Below are positions 48,910 through 61,437 of a DNA stretch of 64,000 nt, piece by piece. The stretch's first letter is position 1. Each line of letters begins with the position of its first letter. The notes beneath the pieces were generated by a model. The model did not search any database and was not told the DNA's origin. It saw only the letters and a program-made list of their open reading frames with translations. Made by a program: the position numbers and the translations under genes. Origin of the DNA: Henricia sp. BOLD:AAB3569 (Eukaryota > Echinodermata > Asteroidea > Spinulosida > Echinasteridae); assembly GCA_037783545.1 (NCBI GenBank), contig JBBELK010001517.1, forward strand, positions 1 through 64,000, written 5' to 3'.

Positions 48910-49123
48910 AATTGCCGAGCCAAACTGCGGTGCGTTAACGACAGTCCGAATGACTGAGCATGCGCACAACTCAGGAGTACCCCAAAGAGGTGTGTACAGA
49001 CAGCCACGGTTTGCGTGAGAGCAGTCAGGAAGCCTCAACCCAGTTTTTTCTAAACTTTGAAATTTCTCTGCCATTTCCCGGCGAAAGTCTGTCAATTTTG
49101 TATGACAAGTGCGCAATATAGAG
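48910..49123. repeat. Deleted satellite monomer (88-bp loss), copy 6
   Basis: Same GCGCAATA/AATTGCC junction, between monomers carrying TTTTGTATG (near 48594 and 49100), the arrangement also seen at 28.2-28.8 kb. Confidence 0.95.
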
Positions 49124-49934
49124 AGTTTAGGGCATGCAAAATTTGAAGTTCGTCGGAACATTTTTCGACCTCCAAATTTGCCGACGTTTGGACCACACTT
49201 TGACCAAATTGCCGAGCCAAACTGCGGTGCGTTAACGACAGTCCGAATGACTGAGCATGCGCACAACTCAGGAGTACCCCAAAGAGGTGTGTACAGACAG
49301 CCACGGTTTGCGTGAGAGCAGTCAGGAAGCCTCAACCCAGTTTTTTCTAAACTTTGAAATTTCTCTGCCATTTCCCGGCGAAAGTCTGTCAATTTTTTAT
49401 GACAAGTGCGCAATATAGAGAGTTTAGGGCATGCAAAATTTGAAGTTCGTCGGAACATTTTTCGACCTCCAAATTTGCCGACGTTTGGACCACACTTTGA
49501 CCAAATTGCCGAGCCAAACTGCGGTGCGTTAACGACAGTCCGAATGACTGAGCATGCGCACAACTCAGGAGTACCCCAAAGAGGTGTGTACAGACAGCCA
49601 CGGTTTGCGTGAGAGCAGTCAGGAAGCCTCAACCCAGTTTTTTCTAAACTTTGAAATTTCTCTGCCATTTCCCGGCGAAAGTCTGTCAATTTTTTATGAC
49701 AAGTGCGCAATATAGAGAGTTTAGGGCATGCAAAATTTGAAGTTCGTCGGAACATTTTTCGACCTCCAAATTTGCCGACGTTTGGACCACACTTTGACCA
49801 AATTGCCGAGCCAAACTGCGGTGCGTTAACGACAGTCCGAATGACTGAGCATGCGCACAACTCAGGAGTACCCCAAAGAGGTGTGTACAGACAGCCACGG
49901 TTTGCGTGAGAGCAGTCAGGAAGCCTCAACCCAG

Positions 49935-52400
49935 TTTTTTTCTAAACTTTGAAATTTCTCTGCCATTTCCCGGCGAAAGTCTGTCAATTTTTTATGACAA
50001 GTGCGCAATATAGAGAGTTTAGGGCATGCAAAATTTGAAGTTCGTCGGAACATTTTTCGACCTCCAAATTTGCCGACGTTTGGACCACACTTTGACCAAA
50101 TTGCCGAGCCAAACTGCGGTGCGTTAACGACAGTCCGAATGACTGAGCATGCGCACAACTCAGGAGTACCCCAAAGAGGTGTGTACAGACAGCCACGGTT
50201 TGCGTGAGAGCAGTCAGGAAGCCTCAACCCAGTTTTTTCTAAACTTTGAAATTTCTCTGCCATTTCCTGGCGAAAGTCTGTCATTTTTTTTATGACAAGT
50301 GCGCAATATAGAGAGTTTAGGGCATGCAAAATTTGAAGTTCGTCGGAACATTTTTCGACCTCCAAATTTGCCGACGTTTGGACCACACTTTGACCAAATT
50401 GCCGAGCCAAACTGCGGTGCGTTAACGACAGTCCGAATGACTGAGCATGCGCACAACTCAGGAGTACCCCAAAGAGGTGTGTACAGACAGCCACGGTTTG
50501 CGTGAGAGCAGTCAGGAAGCCTCAACCCAGTTTTTTCTAAACTTTGAAATTTCTCTGCCATTTCCCGGCGAAAGTCTGTCAATTTTTTATGACAAGTGCG
50601 CAATATAGAGAGTTTAGGGCATGCAAAATTTGAAGTTCGTCGGAACATTTTTCGACCTCCAAATTTGCCGACGTTTGGACCACACTTTGACCAAATTGCC
50701 GAGCCAAACTGCGGTGCGTTAACGACAGTCCGAATGACTGAGCATGCGCACAACTCAGGAGTACCCCAAAGAGGTGTGTACAGACAGCCACGGTTTGCGT
50801 GAGAGCAGTCAGGAAGCCTCAACCCAGTTTTTTCTAAACTTTGAAATTTCTCTGCCATTTCCCGGCGAAAGTCTGTCAATTTTTTATGACAAGTGCGCAA
50901 TATAGAGAGTTTAGGGCATGCAAAATTTGAAGTTCGTCGGAACATTTTTCGACCTCCAAATTTGCCGACGTTTGGACCACACTTTGACCAAATTGCCGAG
51001 CCAAACTGCGGTGCGTTAACGACAGTCCGAATGACTGAGCATGCGCACAACTCAGGAGTACCCCAAAGAGGTGTGTACAGACAGCCACGGTTTGCGTGAG
51101 AGCAGTCAGGAAGCCTCAACCCAGTTTTTTTCTAAACTTTGAAATTTCTCTGCCATTTCCCGGCGAAAGTCTGTCAATTTTTTATGACAAGTGCGCAATA
51201 TAGAGAGTTTAGGGCATGCAAAATTTGAAGTTCGTCGGAACATTTTTCGACCTCCAAATTTGCCGACGTTTGGACCACACTTTGACCAAATTGCCGAGCC
51301 AAACTGCGGTGCGTTAACGACAGTCCGAATGACTGAGCATGCGCACAACTCAGGAGTACCCCAAAGAGGTGTGTACAGACAGCCACGGTTTGCGTGAGAG
51401 CAGTCAGGAAGCCTCAACCCAGTTTTTTCTAAACTTTGAAATTTCTCTGCCATTTCCTGGCGAAAGTCTGTCATTTTTTTTATGACAAGTGCGCAATATA
51501 GAGAGTTTAGGGCATGCAAAATTTGAAGTTCGTCGGAACATTTTTCGACCTCCAAATTTGCCGACGTTTGGACCACACTTTGACCAAATTGCCGAGCCAA
51601 ACTGCGGTGCGTTAACGACAGTCCGAATGACTGAGCATGCGCACAACTCAGGAGTACCCCAAAGAGGTGTGTACAGACAGCCACGGTTTGCGTGAGAGCA
51701 GTCAGGAAGCCTCAACCCAGTTTTTTCTAAACTTTGAAATTTCTCTGCCATTTCCCGGCGAAAGTCTGTCAATTTTTTATGACAAGTGCGCAATATAGAG
51801 AGTTTAGGGCATGCAAAATTTGAAGTTCGTCGGAACATTTTTCGACCTCCAAATTTGCCGACGTTTGGACCACACTTTGACCAAATTGCCGAGCCAAACT
51901 GCGGTGCGTTAACGACAGTCCGAATGACTGAGCATGCGCACAACTCAGGAGTACCCCAAAGAGGTGTGTACAGACAGCCACGGTTTGCGTGAGAGCAGTC
52001 AGGAAGCCTCAACCCAGTTTTTTCTAAACTTTGAAATTTCTCTGCCATTTCCCGGCGAAAGTCTGTCAATTTTTTATGACAAGTGCGCAATATAGAGAGT
52101 TTAGGGCATGCAAAATTTGAAGTTCGTCGGAACATTTTTCGACCTCCAAATTTGCCGACGTTTGGACCACACTTTGACCAAATTGCCGAGCCAAACTGCG
52201 GTGCGTTAACGACAGTCCGAATGACTGAGCATGCGCACAACTCAGGAGTACCCCAAAGAGGTGTGTACAGACAGCCACGGTTTGCGTGAGGGCAGTCAGG
52301 AAGCCTCAACCCAGTTTTTTCTAAACTTTGAAATTTCTCTGCCATTTCCTGGCGAAAGTCTGTCATTTTTTTTATGACAAGTGCGCAATATAGAGAGTTT
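49935..52400. repeat. Four-monomer higher-order repeat (1190 bp), about two copies
   Basis: Seven-T runs at 49935 and 51125 are 1190 bp apart. Each is followed about one monomer later by CCTGGCGAAAGTCTGTCAT with an oligo-T expansion (50281 and 51471, again 1190 bp). The next such marker (52363) comes 892 bp on, so the second copy is shortened by one monomer. Confidence 0.8.
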
Positions 52401-55400
52401 AGGGCATGCAAAATTTGAAGTTCGTCGGAACATTTTTCGACCTCCAAATTTTCCGACGTTTGGACCACACTTTGACCAAATTGCCGAGCCAAACTGCGGT
52501 GCGTTAACGACAGTCCGAATGACTGAGCATGCGCACAACTCAGGAGTACCCCAAAGAGGTGTGTACAGACAGCCACGGTTTGCGTGAGAGCAATCAGGAA
52601 GCCTCAACCCAGTTTTTTCTAAACTTTGAAATTTCTCTGCCATTTCCCGGCGAAAGTCTGTCAATTTTTTATGACAAGTGCGCAATATAGAGAGTTTAGG
52701 GCATGCAAAATTTGAAGTTCGTCGGAACATTTTTCGACCTCCAAATTTGCCGACGTTTGGACCACACTTTGACCAAATTGCCGAGCCAAACTGCGGTGCG
52801 TTAACGACAGTCCGAATGACTGAGCATGCGCACAACTCAGGAGTACCCCCAAAGAGGTGTGTACAGACAGCCACGGTTTGCGTGAGAGCAGTCAGGAAGC
52901 CTCAACCCAGTTTTTTCTAAACTTTAAAATTTCTCTGCCATTTCCCGGCGAAAGTCTGTCAATTTTTTATGACAAGTGCGCAATATAGAGAGTTTAGGGC
53001 ATGCAAAATTTGAAGTTCGTCGGAACATTTTTCGACCTCCAAATTTGCCGACGTTTCGACCACACTTTGACCAAATTGCCGAGCCAAACTGCGGTGCGTT
53101 AACGACAGTCCGAATGACTGAGCATGCGCACAACTCAGGAGTACCCCAAAGAGGTGTGTACAGACAGCCACGGTTTGCGTGAGAGCAGTCAGGAAGCCTC
53201 AACCCAGTTTTTTCTAAACTTTGAAATTTCTCTGCCATTTCCCGGCGAAAGTCTGTCAATTTTTTATGACAAGTGCGCAATATAGAGAGTTTAGGGCATG
53301 CAAAATTTGAAGTTCGTCGGAACATTTTTCGACCTCCAAATTTGCCGACATTTGGACCACACTTTGACCAAATTGCCGAGCCAAACTGCGGTGCGTTAAC
53401 GACAGTCCGAATGACTGAGCATGCGCACAACTCAGGAGTACCCCAAAGAGGTGTGTACAGACAGCCACGGTTTGCGTGAGAGCAGTCAGGAAGCCTCAAC
53501 CCAGTTTTTTCTAAACTTTGAAATTTCTCTGCCATTTCCCGGCGAAAGTCTGTCAATTTTTTATGACAAGTGCGCAATATAGAGAGTTTAGGGCATGCAA
53601 AATTTGAAGTTCGTCGGAACATTTTTCGACCTCCAAATTTGCCGACGTTTGGACCACACTTTGACCAAATTGCCGAGCCAAACTGCGGTGCGTTAACGAC
53701 AGTCCGAATGACTGAGCATGCGCACAACTCAGGAGTACCCCAAAGAGGTGTGTACAGACAGCCACGGTTTGCGTGAGAGCAGTCAGGAAGCCTCAACCCA
53801 GTTTTTTCTAAACTTTGAAATTTCTCTGCCATTTCCCGGCGAAAGTCTGTCAATTTTTTATGACAAGTGCGCAATATAGAGAGTTTAGGGCATGCAAAAT
53901 TTGAAGTTCGTCGGAACATTTTTCGACCTCCAAATTTGCCGACATTTGGACCACACTTTGACCAAATTGCCGAGCCAAACTGCGGTGCGTTAACGACAGT
54001 CCGAATGACTGAGCATGCGCACAACTCAGGAGTACCCCAAAGAGGTGTGTACAGACAGCCACGGTTTGCGTGAGAGCAGTCAGGAAGCCTCAACCCAGTT
54101 TTTTCTAAACTTTGAAATTTCTCTGCCATTTCCCGGCGAAAGTCTGTCAATTTTTTATGACAAGTGCGCAATATAGAGAGTTTAGGGCATGCAAAATTTG
54201 AAGTTCGTCGGAACATTTTTCGACCTCCAAATTTGCCGACGTTTGGACCACACTTTGACCAAATTGCCGAGCCAAACTGCGGTGCGTTAACGACAGTCCG
54301 AATGACTGAGCATGCGCACAACTCAGGAGTACCCCAAAGAGGTGTGTACAGACAGCCACGGTTTGCGTGAGAGCAGTCAGGAAGCCTCAACCCAGTTTTT
54401 TCTAAACTTTGAAATTTCTCTAACATTTCCCGGCGAAAGTCTGTCAATTTTTTATGACAAGTGCGCAATATAGAGAGTTTAGGGCATGCAAAATTTGAAG
54501 TTCGTCGGAACATTTTTCGACCTCCAAATTTGCCGACGTTTGGACCACACTTTGACCAAATTGCCGAGCCAAACTGCGGTGCGTTAACGACAGTCCGAAT
54601 GACTGAGCATGCGCACAACTCAGGAGTACCCCAAAGAGGTGTGTACAGACAGCCACGGTTTGCGTGAGAGCAGTCAGGAAGCCTCAACCCAGTTTTTTCT
54701 AAACTTTGAAATTTCTCTGCCATTTCCTGGCGAAAGTCTGTCATTTTTTTTATGACAAGTGCGCAATATAGAGAGTTTAGGGCATGCAAAATTTGAAGTT
54801 CGTCGGAACATTTTTCGACCTCCAAATTTGCCGACGTTTGGACCACACTTTGACCAAATTGCCGAGCCAAACTGCGGTGCGTTAACGACAGTCCGAATGA
54901 CTGAGCATGCGCATAACTCAGGAGTACCCCAAAGAGGTGTGTACAGACAGCCACGGTTTGCGTGAGAGCAGTCAGGAAGCCTCAACCCAGTTTTTTCTAA
55001 ACTTTGAAATTTCTCTGCCATTTCCCGGCGAAAGTCTGTCAATTTTTTATGACAAGTGCGCAATATAGAGAGTTTAGGGCATGCAAAATTTGAAGTTCGT
55101 CGGAACATTTTTCGACCTCCAAATTTGCCGACGTTTGGACCACACTTTGACCAAATTGCCGAGCCAAACTGCGGTGCGTTAACGACAGTCCGAATGACTG
55201 AGCATGCGCACAACTCAGGAGTACCCCGAAGAGGTGTGTACAGACAGCCACGGTTTGCGTGAGAGCAGTCAGGAAGCCTCAACCCAGTTTTTTCTAAACT
55301 TTGAAATTTCTCTGCCATTTCCCGGCGAAAGTCTGTCAATTTTTTATGACAAGTGCGCAATATAGAGAGTTTAGGGCATGCAAAATTTGAAGTTCGTCGG

Positions 55401-56178
55401 AACATTTTTCGACCTCCAAATTTGCCGACGTTTCGACCACACTTTGACCAAATTGCCGAGCCAAACTGCGGTGCGTTAACGACAGTCCGAATGACTGAGC
55501 ATGCGCACAACTCAGGAGTACCCCAAAGAGGTGTGTACAGACAGCCACGGTTTGCGTGAGAGCAGTCAGGAAGCCTCAACCCAGTTTTTTCTAAACTTTG
55601 AAATTTCTCTGCCATTTCCCGGCGAAAGTCTGTCAATTTTTTATGACAAGTGCGCAATATAGAGAGTTTAGGGCATGCAAAATGTGAAGTTCGTCGGAAC
55701 ATTTTTCGACCTCCAAATTTGCCGACGTTTGGACCACACTTTGACCAAATTGCCGAGCCAAACTGCGGTGCGTTAACGACAGTCCGAATGACTGAGCATG
55801 CGCACAACTCAGGAGTACCCCAAAGAGGTGTGTACAGACAGCCACGGTTTGCGTGAGAGCAGTCAGGAAGCCTCAACCCAGTTTTTTCTAAACTTTGAAA
55901 TTTCTCTGCCATTTCCCGGCAAAAGTCTGTCAATTTTTTATGACAAGTGCGCAATATAGAGAGTTTAGGGCATGCAAAATTTGAAGTTCGTCGGAACATT
56001 TTTCGACCTCCAAATTTGCCGACGTTTGGACCACACTTTGACCAAATTGCCGAGCCAAACTGCGGTGCGTTAACGACAGTCCGAATGACTGAGCATGCGC
56101 ACAACTCAGGAGTACCCCAAAGAGGTGTGTACAGACAGCCACGGTTTGCGTGAGAGCAGTCAGGAAGCCTCAACCCAG
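52401..56178. repeat. Satellite with scattered transition variants
   Basis: Standard monomers with GACATTTGG near 53350 and 53943 (two monomers apart), GACGTTTCG near 53056 and 55434, GTCATTTTTTTT at 54741, and several single-copy changes. An extra C occurs near 52850. No strong higher-order period was seen. Confidence 0.75.
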
Positions 56179-58558
56179 TTTTTTTCTAAACTTTGAAATT
56201 TCTCTGCCATTTCCCGGCGAAAGTCTGTCAATTTTTTATGACAAGGGCGCAATATAGAGAGTTTAGGGCATGCAAAATTTGAAGTTCGTCGGAACATTTT
56301 TCGACCTCCAAATTTGCCGACGTTTGGACCACACTTTGACCAAATTGCCGAGCCAAACTGCGGTGCGTTAACGACAGTCCGAATGACTGAGCATGCGCAC
56401 AACTCAGGAGTACCCCAAAGAGGTGTGTACAGACAGCCACGGTTTGCGTGAGAGCAGTCAGGAAGCCTCAACCCAGTTTTTTCTAAACTTTGAAATTTCT
56501 CTGCCATTTCCCGGCGAAAGTCTGTCAATTTTTTATGACAAGTGCGCAATATAGAGAGTTTAGGGCATGCAAATTTTGAAGTTCGTCGGAACATTTTTCG
56601 ACCTCCAAATTGGCCGACGTTTAGACCACACTTTGACCAAATTGCCGAGCCAAACTGCGGTGCGTTAACGACAGTCCGAATGACTGAGCATGCGCACAAC
56701 TCAGGAGTACCCCAAAGAGGTGTGTACAGACAGCCACGGTTTGCGTGAGAGCAGTCAGGAAGCCTCAACCCAGTTTTTTTCTAAACTTTGAAATTTCTCT
56801 GCCATTTCCCGGCGAAAGTCTGTCAATTTTTTATGACAAGGGCGCAATATAGAGAGTTTAGGGCATGCAAAATTTGAAGTTCGTCGGAACATTTTTCGAC
56901 CTCCAATTTTGCCGACGTTTGGACCACACTTTGACCAAATCGCCGAGCCAAACTGCGGTGCGTTAACGACAGTCCGAATGACTGAGCATGCGCACAACTC
57001 AGGAGTACCCCAAAGAGGTGTGTACAGACAGCCACGGTTTGCGTGAGAGCAGTCAGGAAGCCTCAACCCAGTTTTTTCTAAACTTTGAAATTTCTCTGCC
57101 ATTTCCCGGCAAAAGTCTGTCAATTTTTTATGACAAGTGCGCAATATAGAGAGTTTAGGGCATGCAAAATTTGAAGTTCGTCGGAACATTTTTCGACCTC
57201 CAAATTTGCCGACGTTTGGACCACACTTTGACCAAATTGCCGAGCCAAACTGCGGTGCGTTAACGACAGTCCGAATGACTGAGCATGCGCACAACTCAGG
57301 AGTACCCCAAAGAGGTGTGTACAGACAGCCACGGTTTGCGTGAGAGCAGTCAGGAAGCCTCAACCCAGTTTTTTTCTAAACTTTGAAATTTCTCTGCCAT
57401 TTCCCGGCGAAAGTCTGTCAATTTTTTATGACAAGGGCGCAATATAGAGAGTTTAGGGCATGCAAAATTTGAAGTTAGTCGGAACATTTTTCGACCTCCA
57501 AATTTGCCGACGTTTGGACCACACTTTGACCAAATTGCCGAGCCAAACTGCGGTGCGTTAACGACAGTCCGAATGACTGAGCATGCGCACAACTCAGGAG
57601 TACCCCAAAGAGGTGTGTACAGACAGCCACGGTTTGCGTGAGAGCAGTCAGGAAGCCTCAACCCAGTTTTTTCTAAACTTTGAAATTTCTCTGCCATTTC
57701 CCGGCGAAAGTCTGTCAATTTTTTATGACAAGTGCGCAATATAGAGAGTTTAGGGCATGCAAATTTTGAAGTTCGTCGGAACATTTTTCGACCTCCAAAT
57801 TGGCCGACGTTTGGACCACACTTTGACCAAATTGCCGAGCCAAACTGCGGTGCGTTAACGACAGTCCGAATGACTGAGCATGCGCACAACTCAGGAGTAC
57901 CCCAAAGAGGTGTGTACAGACAGCCACGGTTTGCGTGAGAGCAGTCAGGAAGCCTCAACCCAGTTTTTTTCTAAACTTTGAAATTTCTCTGCCATTTCCC
58001 GGCGAAAGTCTGTCAATTTTTTATGACAAGGGCGCAATATAGAGAGTTTAGGGCATGCAAAATTTGAAGTTCGTCGGAACATTTTTCGACCTCCAATTTT
58101 GCCGACGTTTGGACCACACTTTGACCAAATCGCCGAGCCAAACTGCGGTGCGTTAACGACAGTCCGAATGACTGAGCATGCGCACAACTCAGGAGTACCC
58201 CAAAGAGGTGTGTACAGACAGCCACGGTTTGCGTGAGAGCAGTCAGGAAGCCTCAACCCAGTTTTTTCTAAACTTTGAAATTTCTCTGCCATTTCCCGGC
58301 GAAAGTCTGTCAATTGTTTATGACAAGTGCGCAATATAGAGAGTTTAGGGCATGCAAAATGTGAAGTTCGTCGGAACATTTTTCGACCTCCAAATTTGCC
58401 GACGTTTGGACCACACTTTGACCAAATTGCCGAGCCAAACTGCGGTGCGTTAACGACAGTCCGAATGACTGAGCATGCGCACAACTCAGGAGTACCCCAA
58501 AGAGGTGTGTACAGACAGCCACGGTTTGCGTGAGAGCAGTCAGGAAGCCTCAACCCAG
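56179..58558. repeat. Dimeric higher-order repeat, four copies of 595 bp, nested in 1190 bp
   Basis: Seven-T runs start at 56179, 56774, 57369, 57964 and 58559, each 595 bp apart, and the AAGGGCG marker follows each of the first four. Dimers alternate: GCAAATTTTGAAG with AATTGGCCG occurs near 56575 and 57765, while CTCCAATTTTGCC with AATCGCCG occurs near 56905 and 58095. The full period is therefore 1190 bp. Confidence 0.92.
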
Positions 58559-60719
58559 TTTTTTTCTAAACTTTGAAATTTCTCTGCCATTTCCCGGCGA
58601 AAGTCTGTCAATTTTTTATGACAAGTGCGCAATATAGAGAGTTTAGGGCATGCAAAATGTGAAGTTCGTCGGAACATTTTTCGACCTCCAAATTTGCCGA
58701 CGTTTGGACCACACTTTGACCAAATTGCCGAGCCAAACTGCGGTGCGTTAACGACAGTCCGAATGACTGAGCATGCGCACAACTCAGGAGTACCCCAAAG
58801 AGGTGTGTACAGACAGCCACGGTTTGCGTGAGAGCAGTCAGGAAGCCTCAACCCAGTTTTTTCTAAACTTTGAAATTTCTCTGCCATTTCCCGGCAAAAG
58901 TCTGTCAATTTTTTATGACAAGTGCGCAATATAGAGAGTTTAGGGCATGCAAAATTTGAAGTTCGTCGGAACATTTTTCGACCTCCAAATTTGCCGACGT
59001 TTGGACCACACTTTGACCAAATTGCCGAGCCAAACTGCGGTGCGTTAACGACAGTCCGAATGACTGAGCATGCGCACAACTCAGGAGTACCCCAAAGAGG
59101 TGTGTACAGACAGCCACGGTTTGCGTGAGAGCAGTCAGGAAGCCTCAACCCAGTTTTTTCTAAACTTTGAAATTTCTCTGCCATTCCCCGGCGAAAGTCT
59201 GTCAATTTTTTATGACAAGTGCGCAATATAGAGAGTTTAGGGCATGCAAAAGTTGAAGTTCGTCGGAACATTTTTCGACCTCCAAATTTGCCGACGTTTG
59301 GACCACACTTTGACCAAATTGCCGAGCCAAACTGCGGTGCGTTAACGACAGTCCGAATGACTGAGCATGCGCACAACTCAGGAGTACCCCAAAGAGGTGT
59401 GTACAGACAGCCACGGTTTGCGTGAGAGCAGTCAGGAAGCCTCAACCCAGTTTTTTCTAAACTTTGAAATTTCTCTGCCATTTCCCGGCGAAAGTCTGTC
59501 AATTTTTTATGACAAGTGCGCAATATAGAGAGTTTAGGGCATGCAAAATTTGAAGTTCGTCGGAACATTTTTCGACCTCCAAATTTGCCGACGTTTGGAC
59601 CACACTTTGACCAAATTGCCGAGCCAAACTGCGGTGCGTTAACGACAGTCCGAATGACTGAGCATGCGCACAACTCAGGAGTACCCCAAAGAGGTGTGTA
59701 CAGACAGCCACGGTTTGCGTGAGAGCAGTCAGGAAGCCTCAACCCAGTTTTTTTCTAAACTTTGAAATTTCTCTGCCATTTCCCTGCGAAAGTCGGTCAA
59801 TTTTTTATGACAAGTGCGCAATATAGAGAGTTTAGGGCATGCAAAATTTGAAGTTCGTCGGAACATGTTTCGACCTCCAAATTTGCCGACGTTTGGACCA
59901 CACTTTGACCAAATTGCCGAGCCAAACTGCGGTGCGTTAACGACAGTCCGAATGACTGAGCATGCGCACAACTCAGGAGTACCCCAAAGAGGTGTGTACA
60001 GACAGCCACGGTTTGCGTGAGAGCAGTCAGGAAGCCTCAACCCAGTTTTTTCTAAACTTTGAAATTTCTCTGCCATTTCCCGGCGAAAGTCTGTCAATTT
60101 TTTATGACAAGTGCGCAATATAGAGAGTTTAGGGCATGCAAAATTTGAAGTTCGTCGGAACATTTTTCGACCTCCAAATTTGCCGACGTTTGGACCACAC
60201 TTTGACCAAATTGCCGAGCCAAACTGCGGTGCGTTAACGACAGTCCGAATGACTGAGCATGCGCACAACTCAGGAGTACCCCAAAGAGGTGTGTACAGAC
60301 AGCCACGGTTTGCGTGAGAGCAGTCAGGAAGCCTCAACCCAGTTTTTTCTAAACTTTGAAATTTCTCTGCCATTTCCCGGCGAAAGTCTGTCAATTTTTT
60401 ATGACAAGTGCGCAATATAGAGAGTTTAGGGCATGCAAAATTTGAAGTTCGTCGGAACATTTTTCGACCTCCAAATTTGCCGACGTTTGGACCACACTTT
60501 GACCAAATTGCCGAGCCAAACTGCGGTGCGTTAACGACAGTCCGAATGACTGAGCATGCGCACAACTCAGGAGTACCCCAAAGAGGTGTGTACAGACAGC
60601 CACGGTTTGCGTGAGAGCAGTCAGGAAGCCTCAACCCAGTTTTTTCTAAACTTTGAAATTTCTCTGCCATTTCCCGGCGAAAGTCTGTCAATTTTTTATG
60701 ACAAGTGCGCAATATAGAG
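58559..60719. repeat. Satellite leading to insert copy 3
   Basis: Standard monomers with GCAAAATGTG (58360 and 58660), GGCAAAAG (58894) and GCAAAAGTTG (59251). Next comes the seven-T (from 59751), CCCTGCGAAAGTCGG and CATGTTTCG monomer, also found before insert copy 1 and as the SINE-bearing monomer before copy 2. Two standard monomers separate it from the interrupted monomer. Confidence 0.85.
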
Positions 60720-60820
60720 AGTTTAGGGCATGCAAAATTTGAAGTTCGTCGGAACATTTTTCGACCTCCGAATTTGCCGACGTTTGGACCACACTTTGAC
60801 CAAATTGCCTTTTTCTAAAA

Positions 60821-60844
60821 TGTTTTATTCGTCCGAATAAAACA
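60821..60844. repeat. 24-bp palindrome with poly(A) signals on both strands (insert copy 3)
   Basis: Same 11-bp arms and TC centre as in copies 1 and 2. Confidence 0.85.
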
Positions 60845-60894
60845 CGCTAACCAGTCCAACGTTGTTACCGATAGAACCAGTGCTTCAGCCGTTG

Positions 60895-61100
60895 TCGTTG
60901 CCAGTCCAGGTCATTTATCCACTAAGCGTTCGCCGTTATTGCCAAATTTCCTCATTCGTAGTCGTTGCCAGTCCAGGTCATTTATCCACCAATTGTTCGC
61001 CGTTATTGCCAAATTTCCTCATTCGTTGTCGTTGCCAGTCCAGGTCATTTATCCACCAAATTTCCTCATTCGTTGTCGTTGCCAATCCAGGTCATTATCC
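60895..61100. repeat. 67-bp minisatellite, about 3.5 units (insert copy 3)
   Basis: Same unit layout as copies 1 and 2, with no change in unit number. Confidence 0.9.
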
Positions 61101-61401
61101 GGCGAGTATTCTCCATCACAATCATCGTCGATCGTGTCCGAGTATCAGGTCATATCCTTCGAGAAGCACCACAGGTACATCCTCATAAAACCACAATCGT
61201 CACCAGTCCAGGTCTGGAAGAATCAAGACCGCAGACTCGGATCCAATCGTGTTCCAAAATTGTATCGGCGTTCCCCGTGACGTACGTACTGGTCACTCCA
61301 TCATTGAGCAACGTTCCAGGACATCACGGGATTCCGCGAAAAACTCCTCCAAACTACCTATGTGCAAGGGTAGTCCTTTGGAAAGCGGTCATCACAGGCC
61401 A

Positions 61402-61437
61402 GCGAGGAAAGAACCCGTACGCCAACCCGACCGCCCC
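61402..61437 (-). mobile_element. SINE 5' head fragment, 36 bp (insert copy 3)
   Basis: Identical to 16433-16468, ending at the SINE 5' terminus. Confidence 0.92.

Larger units (their letters stand above)
17361..60809. repeat. 297-bp satellite array, main segment (about 146 monomers)
   Basis: Uninterrupted satellite from the right flank of insert copy 2 (17361-17563, with the same three flank differences) to the left flank of copy 3 (60720-60809). Its internal structure is given in the entries on higher-order repeats, deleted monomers and the indel-rich zone. No gene, RNA gene or other mobile element was seen in this 43 kb. Confidence 0.98.
60810..61437 (-). mobile_element. Composite 628-bp insert, copy 3
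   Basis: Same length and, by eye, same sequence as copies 1 and 2, about 44 kb from the nearer one, with the same flank variants (CCTCCGAATTT on the left, three changes on the right) and the same 5-bp replacement. Identity over this distance means recent long-range exchange or conversion, or amplification of a large unit. Confidence 0.88.
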
